DNA of 64,000 nucleotides from Meghimatium bilineatum (GCA_034231615.1 CM067311.1:25014015-25078014); one strand, 5' to 3'. Positions 10,124-20,850 are shown, counted from the stretch's first letter. Numbers and translations: made by a program. Notes: generated by a model from the sequence alone, not told the origin.

Positions 10124-10740
10124 TTCTTCTTCGTCTGCGTTCATTCTCTTATAACCACAACGAATAAATCGTGATATTTCAGCCGGCGAGAGTGAAGTAC
10201 GTTGTGCCACAAGTTCCACAGTTGAACTGTGTTATTTGTAGCTCGATTGGCTCACTTTGTGGTCTAGACATCCGAGGCCCAGCACATCCGTTTTTGTCAT
10301 GCCTTTAATTCGGGTAGTAGGCTTCCCTAGCCCGTGACAGCCTGCATATCTGTCGACAGTCACGTGGGTGTGTAGTGACTCTTCGCCAAGACGATTGTCG
10401 TTCACGTCTATTTCGCGCGAGGTGTTCCGCCGTCTGTGAACCTGCCTCGTGTAATTCGACGTTCTGTGCCTATGCCCATCGGATGCTGAACCTTTTCTCA
10501 TCCACAAGAAGAGTTGGACCATGGCGCTTTTGTCTTCTTAGCCGAGGTGTCGTTCACCGACAGCGTGAACCTCTCGCCCAATTCCGAGTCTCACACCACG
10601 ACATGACCTATAATGGTACACATGGCATACAATGGTATCTAGGCGTATCTTCACTGATGTACTTATTCTGCTCTCCCATATGGTTTTTAATCTGGGCATT
10701 GCAGTCGTGGCTATTTCAAGTCTAATTTTCAAGCGTTGAC
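10124..10740 (-). mobile_element. GC-rich unidentified retroposon with a SINE-like tail
   Basis: GC-rich compared with its surroundings. On the minus strand it ends GAGAATGAACGCAGACGAAG, the same 3' tail as SINE-1 and SINE-5. It also holds ACGGATGTGCTGGGCC, resembling the SINE-5 head. A 96-codon minus frame (10232-10522) includes MTKTDVLGLGCLDHKV; I do not recognise a domain. It could be a larger relative or source of the SINEs, or a host fragment. The right boundary is a guess. Confidence 0.35.
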
Positions 10741-10744
10741 TGCA

Positions 10745-11455
10745 ACGGATCTCCATCTTCTATCTCTTCCACAGGGTTTCTATCTCTTTCATAGGGTTGC
10801 CATCTCTTTCACAGGGTTTCTATCTCTTTCATAGGGTTGCCATCTCTTTCAGATTGTTGCCATCTCTTTCACGGGGTTTCTATCTCTTTATAGTTTCGAT
10901 ATTTCACAGGGTGTCCATCTCTTTCACGGGGTTTTTTATCTCTTTCACGGGGTTGCTACCTCTTTCACAGGGTTGCTATCTCTTTCACAGGGTTTCGCTC
11001 TTTCACGAGGTTTATATCTCTTTCACAGGGTTTCTATCTCTTTCACGAGGTTTCCATCTCTTTCAAGAGGTTTCTATCTCTTTCACTGGGTTTCATCTCT
11101 TTCATGAGGTTTCTATCTCTTTAACGAGGTTTCTATCTCTTTCACAGGGTTTTCATCTCTTTCACAGGGTTTCTATCTCTTTCACAGGGTTTCTATCTCT
11201 TTCACTGGGTTTCTATCTCTTTCATGAGGTTTCTATCTCTTTCATGAGGTTTCTATCTCTTTAACGAGGTTTCTATCTCTTTCACTGGGTTTTCATCTCT
11301 TTCACAAGGTTTCTATCTCTTTCACAGGGTTTCTATCTCTTTCACAGGATTTCTATCTCTTTCGTGAGGCTTATATCTCTTTCATGAGGTTTCTATCTCT
11401 TGCACAATATTTCTATCTTTTTCACAGGGTTTCTATATCTTTCACATTTTAAATA
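10745..11455. repeat. 20-bp minisatellite
   Basis: About 35 tandem units of tttctatctctttcacaggg with variants (cgagg, tgagg, ctggg). The period is exactly 20 bp across 11161-11400, and 19-21 elsewhere. Because 20 is not a multiple of 3, the long plus frame through it (10797-11264) is a 20-residue peptide repeat and a by-product. Confidence 0.95.
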
Positions 11456-11464
11456 TCTGGCTCA

Positions 11465-11595
11465 TGATTAAGTTGAATATGACAGGCCAAATGGTGCAGA
11501 TATCTCAACAAGGCTCTAGACCATGACACACGCATTCCGTTCTCTAGACTACATTCTACCAATCGATTTTGAGAAAGAATACAAAATACGAAATA
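11465..11595 (+). repeat. SINE-1 3' portion
   Basis: Contains gaatatgacaggccaaatgg, cattccgttctctagactac, then tttgagaaagaatac. The 5' half is missing; the minisatellite abuts it. Confidence 0.5.
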
Positions 11596-11888
11596 TTTGG
11601 CAATTTTTTGCCTACTTTGAAAGCATATCTGCTTTCACATTTAATCTTGTTTAAATTTATCTAAAAATGTACTTACGTAAAACACATGTTTTTAGAATGG
11701 TCCACTTAGACACGACGAACTATCACTAAAACTAGAGTGTTATGATGTAAACAAGAAAACCTACAAATTACAATACACAAAACATTTTCAACATTTATAT
11801 CAAAAGGCTGATCATTTTTTCTTGTTTAAACTATCATTCAAAGCCTCCAAGTAAAAATTGATAAAGCAGCATCTTAATAAAACTGGCT

Positions 11889-12752
11889 TGTTTATTTGGG
11901 TGGTCTTTGTTCATTTTTTGCTTCTTTCATAAGCCTCCATTGAAGTGATATCTCTCCACATCTCAAGGGGTTCTACATTTGTAGAAACAACTTGTAATAA
12001 ACTGGCTACCAAACCACAGAATAAAACAAAAGTCAGTCCTGAGCCATGTCGATGAAATAAAAGGCAGCTATCACCCCCGAGACAAGAACTGCAAAGAGTA
12101 GAAAAATGTTTATCACCACATGCAGGTTTTAAATTGCTGGAAATCAAGACACAATTAAGAAATAATGCACTGAAAAGTTCCGACCCAGTAAGTCTTATGA
12201 AAGCAACACAGAAAACAATAGACACCTACCCAGAACAATGGATTCATGTCTATACTGATGGGTCTGCTTTCAAAACTACCATCTACATAAACAAACATGC
12301 ACAAAGTTAAAATGATGCTGAAATCTGTGACTAAAGAAAATTGGGTGAACAGATGAGCTATGGGAAACACTGGGAGGGAAATCTATAAATATATGACCAG
12401 CCCAAATCCTAAAGATAACATCAACCTCCTGGGAAGAAAAGACCAGAGTATCATTTTCCGACTGCACACCACACAACATGTACAGCTTAACAATCACCTG
12501 AGCCAGAATACAACCACAACACACAATCCAGAGTGTCGACTGTGCACTCATCCCTATGAAAATGTTGACCGCAACCTTTTTAAATGCACAGCACTGGATG
12601 ACATCAGGAAAATGCTTCTCCCTCCAGGGCTAGATAAATGGAACACATTATTTGGAACAAAACAACAGCTCACAAACACATGCATATATCACACAATGGC
12701 ATTGGGTCAAAGGGCATGAGCCCATGGACCGCTGGATCAGCAACCAACCAAC
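11889..12752 (+). mobile_element. LINE-B copy with inverted 5' segment and internal deletion
   Basis: From about 11980 the plus strand encodes LINE-B: SLMKATQKTIDTYPEQWIHV, then YTDGSAF, the first RNase H Asp. After a loss of about 120 codons it continues MGNTGREIYKYMTSPNPKDN, CRLCTHPYENVD and MALGQRA-stop (12719). It ends in (AACC)n at about 12752. The first part, 11889-11978, is the reverse complement of the LINE-B sequence that should precede 11980, as comparison with 33495-33600 shows. The flanks are taataaaact at 11875-11884 and 12753-12762. Confidence 0.8.
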
Positions 12753-12769
12753 TAATAAAACTTGCCTAG

Positions 12770-13440
12770 GAAAGACATCATGTGAAACATAGACACTATG
12801 CATTTTGGCAATTTAATTAATTTGAGGGTCTCCTTGTTCATATGAAATTTTGCACTGGCCAGCTTTTCGACCATCTGTAAAGATGCAAAAAGCTGTAATT
12901 TTGTATGTTTTCTTCTAACTATATCAAGACCTTGTTTTAATGTATTCGGGTAACTTTGTTTCGTAAAATGGAGTTGCAGATCAGATTGTTTCTATAAAAT
13001 GGGGTCATGACTCAAAAATATTTCAGAATCAGACCGATTGATGTAGAAGAAATCTCTTATTTCTTAGACGTGTCTCTAAATCTGGACAATCATTCTTTGA
13101 TATAATTCTGTCATTCATTGTGGTTAAAAAAAATTGCAAAGTACTTCATATAATCTTCAACAATTTTATTTACATTAAATATCTATTTTATTTATAAACC
13201 TGCACCCATCAGGGTCATAAGGATACCACATTGAAATCTTTAGCACACAGTCCTCCAAGGGGTGAAAATTCTTGAGACTAATGGGAATCAAACCAGGCCC
13301 ATTGCAGTGGCACCAAATCACCTTGCAAAGTATGGTTTTAACAATACATCTGCGAGAAATGAGATGTTTGAGAAAAGTTAAAAGTATCAAACATTGAGAC
13401 CAACGGAGAAATGAAGATATCAGAGAAGAAATAAAAACCA
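12770..13440. other. No recognised feature
   Basis: AT-rich DNA without recognised coding or repeat structure. A minus frame at 13175-13471 has no family signature. Confidence 0.4.
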
Positions 13441-13444
13441 TCTC

Positions 13445-13700
13445 AAGACTACATTGAGAGACAGCAAACAAGGTGGTTTAGTCACATCATTAGAATGGAA
13501 CCAAAGCAACCAGCACTTTGTGCATACAACAGCTGAAGATCGGGCTACAGGGAACAAGGAAGACCAAGAATTAGATGGATGGAGACAATCAAAGAAACCT
13601 TAAAGAGACACGCGCTGACAATTGCCAAAGTCTGACAACTCCAACTTCACCCACAACATTTAACAACACAATTGGAGAACCCATGTAATAGGACAGCAAA
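13445..13700 (+). mobile_element. LINE C-terminal fragment
   Basis: Encodes RWFSHIIRMEPKQPALCAYN, a stop, then GYREQGRPRIRWMETIKETL, the typical end of RTE-like reverse transcriptase ORFs (the H..RM...GRP..RW motif). Broken by stops. Confidence 0.6.
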
Positions 13701-13954
13701 GTACACCCCATAAGCTTCCTCTTTGGGCACCCCAATCATGAAGCCCTGATTGTTTCCATTAATGGGCAATAAGGTTAGTAAAGCATCGAGAGGTTTCAGC
13801 AGCTTAAGCTAATATTTTTCTTTTCCACTCTTCATATTCCACTACTGAAGTCATTTGTTGATGCTTATCTGCAGTCTGTTCTACTTTCTGTCTTTTTATC
13901 TCTCATCATCTGAAAATTAGAAAAGTTAAAAAAAAGGGTTCAAAAGTTGTAAAG

Positions 13955-14192
13955 GATTGACTTCACTGTACTCGGTTTCCCATATATACTCATCACTCTC
14001 AACAAAGTGGCATGCCGCCTGCCAAAAGTACCACTCATATCACGTAACTCCATAGCTTCAAGTGATAACCCACAGGGATCTCTGAAAAAATCCACTTGAT
14101 ACACAAAATGACATGAGTCAGATTCGAACTCATGACCTCTTGAACTCAAGGTGAACAGCTTAACCCCATTACACTAAGGAGATCAACCTAGA
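13955..14192 (-). repeat. SINE-3, tRNA-derived, with head and body
   Basis: On the minus strand it starts near 14192 with TTAGTGTAATGG (A box). About 50 bp on comes GAGTTCGAATC (B box), the spacing of a type-2 pol III promoter. A body shared with 6870-7080 and 48015-48182 follows (GAGATCCCTGTGGGTTATC, GGCATGCCACTTTG). Pol III-driven mobilisation is inferred from the family type. Confidence 0.75.
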
Positions 14193-14304
14193 AAATTAGA
14201 AAGTTGTGACAAATCTTCAAATTAATAATATTGACTTTAATTAATGTTTTATTTGGGTCAGTACACATCACAGCCAGCCCCTTGTCATGGATATGAAGAT
14301 TTAG

Positions 14305-14545
14305 TTGCCCCCAGTATGTTGACTTAAAGTGTTGCGCAGAACAGCAAAACTATGACCTGCCATGTATGTTGTTAAAGATGAATAAGGAAATTTGGGGTTG
14401 TCTTGATCCATCCCATAGAATACTAAAGTAACCCAGAAGTCATTCTGAAGTTGGAATGTGTCGCAGAAAGACGAGATATCGCAGATAAGCTGTAAACCAC
14501 ACATAATGAACTCAGTTCTCTAGACTCATTCTTTGACATGGCTTT
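14305..14545 (+). repeat. SINE-1 copy, diverged
   Basis: Shows cctgccatgtatgttgt, ttctgaagttggaatgtgtc, gagatatcgcagataagctg and ctctagactcattc in SINE-1 order. Confidence 0.5.
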
Positions 14546-14547
14546 AT

Positions 14548-14670
14548 GGTCACTTTGACCCATGTGATAGGATAGAAAAATACACCCCCAAAGCTCCTTA
14601 GCTGTCTCTTACAACATGCATAGCAGGTCACAAGGTTGCTATACTTTGATCCCCTTTTGGGCATCAGCAG
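14548..14670 (-). repeat. SINE-1 5' half, inverted
   Basis: The reverse complement matches the SINE-1 5' part (ctcttacaacatgcatagca, then aaggttgctatactttgat). With the neighbour at 14305-14545 it makes a head-to-head SINE-1 pair. Confidence 0.45.
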
Positions 14671-14960
14671 ATCAATAGAATAATGTCACGTCTGTCCTTG
14701 TCTGGAACACGTGCCTATGTAATAGTTCGTCTATAAGCAGAAAATAGAACAAACTCAGAAATTATGCACAGGTTCATTGAAAGTTTGTTATGGTGTACAC
14801 AGTTTTCATGTAGTCAATAATTTTACATCACTTGCAGAGCGTGTTGTCACAAATTACAAAAATGGCTAATGTTGGTAAAATTATGACATGATTTAATGAG
14901 AAGGGATAATGCTAGAGTTTGGAGGGGAGAGGTGTTAGGTGCAGTGTTAAAACTAATTCT

Positions 14961-15253
14961 GAGGAGCACAGTAGCCTAGTTGATGTGAGCTTGCTTGCTA
15001 TCACTGGATTACAGCATACCAGGTTCGAAACCTTGTCCTGACAAACAAAAATTCCTGTTGTGATTTCTCGCTGGACACGACCACTCCTCCTGTCGACTCA
15101 GCTGTAATAGGGTACCTGACACATGAGTTAGGGGAGGTAAAGACAGTAAGAAAGGGAACTGGCCACCCCAATTAATAGCTGCTGTGGCTTAGTGCATGAA
15201 GTTATATTCATCTGTGACATCAGGTGGCTGCCATGGGGCCTACCTTTACTTAT
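14961..15253 (+). repeat. SINE-4, tRNA-derived, complete with target duplication
   Basis: 293 bp. The head has cagtagcctagttgatgtga (A-box region) and caggttcgaaacc (B box). The body includes gatttctcgctggacacgac and gagttaggggaggtaaagac, and the end is ggcctacctttactt. It is flanked by the perfect 10-bp duplication aactaattct (14951-14960 and 15254-15263). The second copy is at 46883-47179. Confidence 0.88.
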
Positions 15254-15464
15254 AACTAATTCTAATTCTATCCCTACCCCCTCCTGCTGTGTTTCAAAAA
15301 CTGTGTTCTTCCTATTTTCGTTAATTATTTCCCTGGCTTCAAACTACTAAACAATTGCATTCTGCAATGTCACAAACTATTAAAAAATTATGACCAGACA
15401 ATTCTTTAAAATCTATGAGCTCTGTAAACATTGGTAGGCACACGTTCCAGGCATGAACCGTTAC

Positions 15465-15640
15465 TTCTTCTTCTGCATTCATTCTCAAACTCTTGTAAAC
15501 TATCAGGATGTATTCTGGAGAACAGAATCTGCCAAATCAAGGTTTACAGCTGTCTGAGATATCTGCTCCTTTCAGTACAACATACCAAATTTAGTACAGC
15601 TTTGTAGTTCACTGACGTCACATGGGTCCATTCATTATTC
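15465..15640 (-). repeat. SINE-1 3' half
   Basis: Minus-strand 3' portion of SINE-1 ending GAGAATGAATGCAGAAGAAG. Contains the sequence upstream of it (gatatctcagacagctgtaa in reverse complement). Confidence 0.55.
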
Positions 15641-15847
15641 GTGGTTTAAATAAAAATTACTCCCATGGTTAAACCAGACATGAGAAAGTTGCATATCAGG
15701 GCTCAAACTCTGGGAAGGTGCCATATTAATTTAGCAAGTGTTGTCGAGGACCCTCTTCAGGAGGTTTCTGGTCTTTTTCTTCATTCCAAAACTTCCAATG
15801 GATATCTCTTGAAGCAGAACAATGGTCCTACTAAATTTACAGCAGAA

Positions 15848-15928
15848 TTTAGTCCAGAGAATGGAAATTCTCTGCGTTGAGTCGCCGTTTTATTTACACC
15901 AATAATACAACACATCCATCTTTGATGG
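15848..15928 (-). repeat. SINE-5 head fragment
   Basis: The reverse complement gives the SINE-5 5' region (AAGATGGATGTGT, ATAAAACGGCGACTC, CATTCTCTGGACTA), as in the complete copy at 21803-21969. It is directly followed by the LINE-B insertion site. Confidence 0.6.
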
Positions 15929-15940
15929 GGGGTTTCTGGT

Positions 15941-16531
15941 TGGTTGGTTGGTTGCTGATCCAGTGGTCCATGGGCTCATGACCTTTGACCCAATGCCATT
16001 GTGTGATATATGCATGTGTTTGTGAGTTGTTGTTTTGTTCCATATAATGTGTTCCATTTATCTAGCCCTGGAGGGAGAAGCATTTTCCTGATGTCATCCA
16101 GCGCTGGACATTCAAAAAGGTGGTGGTCAACAGTTTCATATGGATGAGTGCACAGCCGGCACCCTGGAGTGTGTTGTGGTTGTATTCTGTTCAGGTGATT
16201 GTTAAGCTGTACATGTTGTGCGCGCAGTTGGAATATGATACTTTGGTCTTTTCTTTCCAGGAGGTTGATATTGTCTTTAGGATTTGGGCTGGTCATATAT
16301 TTATAGATTTCCCTCCCAGTGTTTCCCATGGCCCATCTGTTCATCCAATTTTCTTTGTTCACAGATTTCAGAATCATTTTAACTGTGTGTATTGCTGTTT
16401 CTGTATAAGGCTGTTCTTGTTGTGCTCCCCTCTTTGCTAGTCTGTCTGCCTTATCATTACCAGGTGTGTTTGAGTGGCCAGGAATCCACTGCATAACAAT
16501 GTTGACATCATAAGATGTGAGCAGCTGGTTT
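15941..16531 (-). mobile_element. LINE-B, 5'-truncated, with 12-bp target duplication
   Basis: The minus strand encodes MQWIPGHSNTPGNDKADRLA, the RNase H C-terminal His/Asp motif, then MGNTGREIYKYMTSPNPKDN, the CRLCTHPYETVDHHLFECPA zinc-like segment, and the end MALGQRS-stop at 15976. The 3' tail is (AACC)n. The perfect duplication ggggtttctggt flanks it (15929-15940 and 16532-16543). The 172-codon frame 15976-16494 is open. The endonuclease and RT regions are absent through 5' truncation. Confidence 0.88.
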
Positions 16532-16544
16532 GGGGTTTCTGGTC

Positions 16545-16700
16545 AACCACTGACTAGACAGATGAGCACTTATGGGAAACCGTGTGTTATGACACTGGTT
16601 CATAACTCATATTACCTTTACCTTTTACAGTTGATCCCAAATCATCATTATCGACTATGACGGACGAACATGACAGGATGATCATGCAGTCTCCGAATTA
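16545..16700 (+). mobile_element. LINE-D and LINE-E 3' tail scraps
   Basis: gatgagcacttatgggaaa (16570 region) matches the LINE-D end at 32480-32610. tcgactatgacggacgaaca (16650 region) matches the LINE-E tails at 23590 and 38760. Only short 3' pieces are present. Confidence 0.4.
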
Positions 16701-16814
16701 CATCCTGCTAATATGCAGGAGTTTAAGAACGAACACAGAAGAAGAGTGCCCAAAGAGCACTAGAAAACACTTCAAGCGAATGGATTCATCAAACTCTGTG
16801 GTCTGTATCAAAAG

Positions 16815-17060
16815 GTGAAAAAAAACCATCTGCCAACTGGGTCAGATGGTCTGCCAAAATTAATTAACATCTTTCTGTAGATATCCGTCTCTATAGACCA
16901 GCGTTCCTCATTTAACTGGTTTAGTGAAATGCAGTCTTGCAGGATATGTTCCATTGTCTGCCCACATGGACACAGAGGTAATGTTACCAGTCTTGGACAA
17001 ATATATAGTATAAGAAATATAACAAAATAGAGGATGACAAATACACTGATATTGTTACTA
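16815..17060 (-). mobile_element. LINE-C C-terminal fragment, chimeric form, copy 1
   Basis: The minus strand encodes PRLVTLPLCPCGQTMEHILQ and then DCISLNQLNEE, the LINE-C Cys/His tail. It then diverges to KMLINFGRPSDP instead of the usual ending. Both breakpoints are shared with 19885-20130. Confidence 0.6.
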
Positions 17061-17329
17061 CCTTGAATTTGAGCTTCTACGACCTCCAATAAACTCCTCT
17101 TTGTACTTTTTACTTGTGGACTTTTGTCTGTGGATTGATGATTTATTCATTGCAGACATTTAATATTTACTTTAATAATACAAAAAGGGTCATAGAATAG
17201 AAGAGATCAAACATTTCAAAAGATGTAGAGTTTCAGTTTTACTTACATCAAATATTGACAGACAGTTAATCCGTAGTAATAAATGAATAGACAAAAAATA
17301 TTCTGGCAAGGACCTTCTTCGCCCTTGTT

Positions 17330-17592
17330 GCCCGGCCTGAAAGGGGAGAATATAATAGTGAAACTTTTACATGTCATGCATGTTGTAAGAGGTGACTCAG
17401 GCTTTTAGGGGGTGGAGTTGGCTGTCACATCCCTTATAGGGTCAAATGACACAGAAACTATGCTAAAGTCAAATGTATCAGGACCAATGGCCAAGATATC
17501 ACAGCCAAGCTGCAAGCCATGACACAGTGCATTTATTTCTCCAGACTACATCCTGTTAATATGAAGGAGTTTGAAAAAGAACGCAGAAGAAA
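17330..17592 (+). repeat. SINE-1 copy
   Basis: Nearly complete: the 5' head (gcctgaaaggggagaa), catgcatgttgtaagaggtg, ggggtggagttggctgtcac, ccagactacatcctgttaat, and the end GAACGCAGAAGAAAAG. Confidence 0.7.
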
Positions 17593-17625
17593 AGGGCCTC
17601 CTTAATATGACACTGGAGAAATTAT

Positions 17626-17733
17626 GATGGTTGCACAGAACAGAGAGTAGCAGTGCTTGATGATGGTTGCACAGAACAGAGAGTAGCAGTGCTTAATGAT
17701 GGTTGCACAGAACAGAGAGTAGCAGTGCTTGAT
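17626..17733. repeat. 36-bp tandem repeat, three units
   Basis: The units start gatggttgcacagaacagag at 17626, 17662 and 17698, exactly 36 bp apart, with almost no divergence. It lies just after a SINE-1 tail. Confidence 0.9.
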
Positions 17734-17959
17734 GATGTTCTGCTAAAGAAATATCACATTAAAGAAGCTATTGGTTAATCTATGTTATTGTACTTCACGG
17801 CAAACCCACAATTCTACATCTCCCTGAGAAGATGTCAAAGAATATGCATGCTGATAGTCCCATGGCTAGCTAGCTGGATAAACACTCTTAATTCTACTCG
17901 ATGTGTTCTCAGTTCTATTTATACCATAAATAATATTGAATTGCCGCCCATGTGTTACC

Positions 17960-18235
17960 AAGGTCTGAGAGGAAAGTAAAGAACAGCAACATTGTTTACC
18001 TTTCATGCATGTTGTAAGAGGCGACTAAGGAGGTTATGGGATGGAGTTGGCTGTCCCATTCCATATAGGGTCAACATGACTCAAAGCTATGCTAAAGTCA
18101 TATGTGTCAGACCGAAAGGCGCAGATATTGCATCATTGCTGTAAACCATGACACAAGACATTCCGTTCTCTGGACTACATCCTGCTAATTTGGAGGAGTT
18201 TGAGAATGAACGAAGAAAAAGAAGATAATGAATTG
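17960..18235 (+). repeat. SINE-1 copy, nearly intact
   Basis: The best-preserved SINE-1: gtaagaggcgactaaggagg, gatggagttggctgtcccat, gtcagaccgaaaggcgcaga, ctctggactacatcctgcta, ending gagaatgaacgaagaaaaag. It ends in an A/G-rich (GAA)-type tail. Confidence 0.75.
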
Positions 18236-18719
18236 CCTTGGATGCAGCATGGATACCTCCTGGATACCTCATCTATCCCATTGTCCACTCCAGCAAGTGA
18301 CCACAAACTTCAGTACATCACCAGTGTTTATCTTAAATTCACAGATACAAGTCTGTCTGTTCTCTTATTACTACGAATATCAGCACACCCAGGCAATAGA
18401 TCAATGTGATACCCAGAAGTTTATAAATAGTTATAGTTTTGACAATGGATGTTCTGAATATTTTGTTTATTTGCATATTGTCAAAAGGAGCAGCTATCAC
18501 AGACAAGTTGTAAACCATGAAGCATTAAAGACTTATAGTATTGATTTTAACCCCAACCATCATAATTGAAGCAATTATTCTGTATTTCCCATTGTGCTCC
18601 ATGAGAACTCTCAATATCAATAGTTATAATAAACCCAAAGCCAGATTTTTCTCATATTTCCAGATAAATCAAAAATCACGGGACTTACCAGTTCAACAAA
18701 TAACATCTCAGTAAATAAC

Positions 18720-19345
18720 CAAATACTGGAAAAAGTTTCAACTTTAATTACTTGGGTAGCCAAATTTTTGTTGATGGAGACTCAATGAAAGAAATAAATA
18801 CATGCATAGCAGTTGCAGCTAGCACATTTACCAAACTAATATCTGAAAGTCAAAAGATCTAGGAAGAAACACCAAGCTAAAGCTATTCAACTCCTATATT
18901 GTCTCAGTATTAACATATGAAAGAGAAAGCTGGAAATCAATTCACAGATCAAAAATTAAACAGCTTCGAAAACAAATGTCTCCGGAAACTTATGAACATA
19001 AAATGGAGCGATTTCGTCACAAATAGTGATTTAAGAAAGAAAGCACACCAAGAATATGTTTCAAACGTCATAAGAAAACGCAGATGGAAATACCTCGGTT
19101 ATGTTTTAAGACTAGATGAAAAGAGAATAAACCAACAAGCCCTTACATGGACGCCTGAGGGTAAAATAAAACGAGAAAGGAGTAAAGTAAACCTAAAAAA
19201 CACCATGCTTAAAGAAGGGGAAATAACAGGCTGCAGGACCATACAAGAACTAAAACTGCAGGCAGCGGACGGCAACACATGGAGAATCAAAACCTCTGTC
19301 CTATGTGCCGACTGTGGTATGAAAGGAACATATTTCTCACCACCA
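18720..19345 (+). mobile_element. LINE-G reverse transcriptase C-terminal fragment
   Basis: The plus strand encodes NYLGSQIFVDGDSMKEINT and AVAASTFTKLIS. After frameshifts it reads LNSFENKCLRKLMNIKWSDF, RRWKYLGYVLRLDE, TWTPEGKIKRERSK and TIQELKLQAADGNTWR. This is the thumb and tail of an RTE-like element. The 162-codon frame 18917-19405 covers most of it. 62515-63160 is another copy on the opposite strand. Confidence 0.75.
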
Positions 19346-19880
19346 TGGAGAGATCTATCTGGGAACACAATATCATCCTTCCCGGCTTTATTTGATATCA
19401 GTTGATTCATTTAAAGGTCTGCTTTTCCATTGTTCCATTTTCTCCATTATTTGTCAAGATTCTGTCTATATTTATCAATCATGTATGTGTAGTACAACAT
19501 TACCACACATGGATAAGATCGATAATATATACTGACTGCAGTAAAACTGAAATCCATCAGTCAAAGCTTGGAACAGCGCAATGAAGTTTGCTAATCACTG
19601 TAAACACATATAAAAACACACAAACTGATGTTTCAACCAAAAAGCCTTTATCAAGACACAGCAAAAAACCATGGGTAAGAACGGCACTATTGTATATACA
19701 CATGGATAATCATGGCAGCCAATTCCTCCACACCACAAAGAAAGTCTGCAACCTCTCCAATATCAATTGACTGACTGTTTTCTATATCGGTGGCCGTTCC
19801 ATAGATTGTCTTGTTAAGTTACAATGTTCTGTTTACACTTTACCCATACCATCTGAACAATCTGCAATCTACATATAGTG
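19346..19880. other. No recognised feature
   Basis: Two 60-codon plus frames (19402-19584, 19588-19770) lack any family signature. No repeat is recognised. Confidence 0.35.
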
Positions 19881-19884
19881 GGTA

Positions 19885-20130
19885 CAATGATAGGTCTGCC
19901 AACTAGGTCAGATGGTCTGCCAAATTAATTAACAGCTTTCTGTGAATATCCATCTCTGTGGGCCTGTGTTCCTCCTTTAGCTGGTTTAATGAAATGTAGT
20001 CTTGCAGGACATGTTCTGCTATCTGTCTACATAGACACAGAGGTAATGTTACCAGTCTTCGATGAATATATAGTATATGAAATATAATAGTTGTAGTGTG
20101 ACAAGTATGTCAACAACAATATATTCACGT
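19885..20130 (-). mobile_element. LINE-C C-terminal fragment, chimeric form, copy 2
   Basis: Same arrangement as 16815-17060 on the same strand: gtctgccaactaggtcagat at one end and atatatagtatatgaaatat at the other, with the LINE-C C-terminal block between. Confidence 0.55.
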
Positions 20131-20304
20131 GATCAAATAAACATGAAAAGCGAGACAACATTATTACCAAGTGTTTGAGGTACATGTTTATTCAACTGGA
20201 TAATCAGTCTGTCTATAGTTGCTTTCCTGACTCCACTTTGTTCTTTAAATTTGAATAAGTCAATTTTAAGCTTCAGTGTCCTGTTTTCAGAAAGAACACA
20301 TCTT

Positions 20305-20850
20305 TGTTAGCTAGTAGATAGTCATGTGAACTAGAAAACAGATGTGTGAGCTTATATGATATGTGTGAACTAGATGACAGATGTGTAAGCTAGAAGACAG
20401 TTGTGTGTGCTAAGACAAACATTGATCTAGAAGACAGATGTGTGAGCTAGAAGACAGATGTGTGAACTAGAAAACAGATGTGTGAGCTAGAAGACAGTTG
20501 TGTGCGCTAGAAGACAGATGTGTGAGCTAGAAGACAGTTGTGTGCGCTAAGACAAGCGTTGATCTAGAAGGCAGATGTGTGAGCTAGAAGACAGATGTGT
20601 GAACTAGAAGACAGATGCGTGAGCTAGAAGACATATGTGTGAACTACAAAACAGATGTGTGAGCTAGAAAACAGATGTGTGAGTTAGAAGACAGTTGTGT
20701 GCGCTAAGACAAAAGTTGATCTAGAAGACATACCGGTATGTGTGAACTAGAAGACAGGTGTGTGAGCTAGAAGACAGAATGTGTGAGCTAGAATAAAGTC
20801 ATGTACGCTAATACAAACGTTGATCTAGAAGGCAGATAAGTGCATTTTTA
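20305..20850. repeat. 20-bp minisatellite with longer variant units
   Basis: Tandem agctagaagacagatgtgtg units, about 22 in all. They are broken at intervals by a variant carrying gctaagacaaacgttgatct, which recurs four times and suggests a higher-order unit. Confidence 0.9.

Noticed and set aside
10797-11264. 155-codon frame with Ser/Leu/Phe-rich repeats
   Set aside because: It is a read-through of the 20-bp minisatellite; the 20-residue peptide period is what a 20-bp unit produces.
15665-15880. 71-codon plus frame
   Set aside because: Overlaps SINE-5 sequence at its end and has no family signature.
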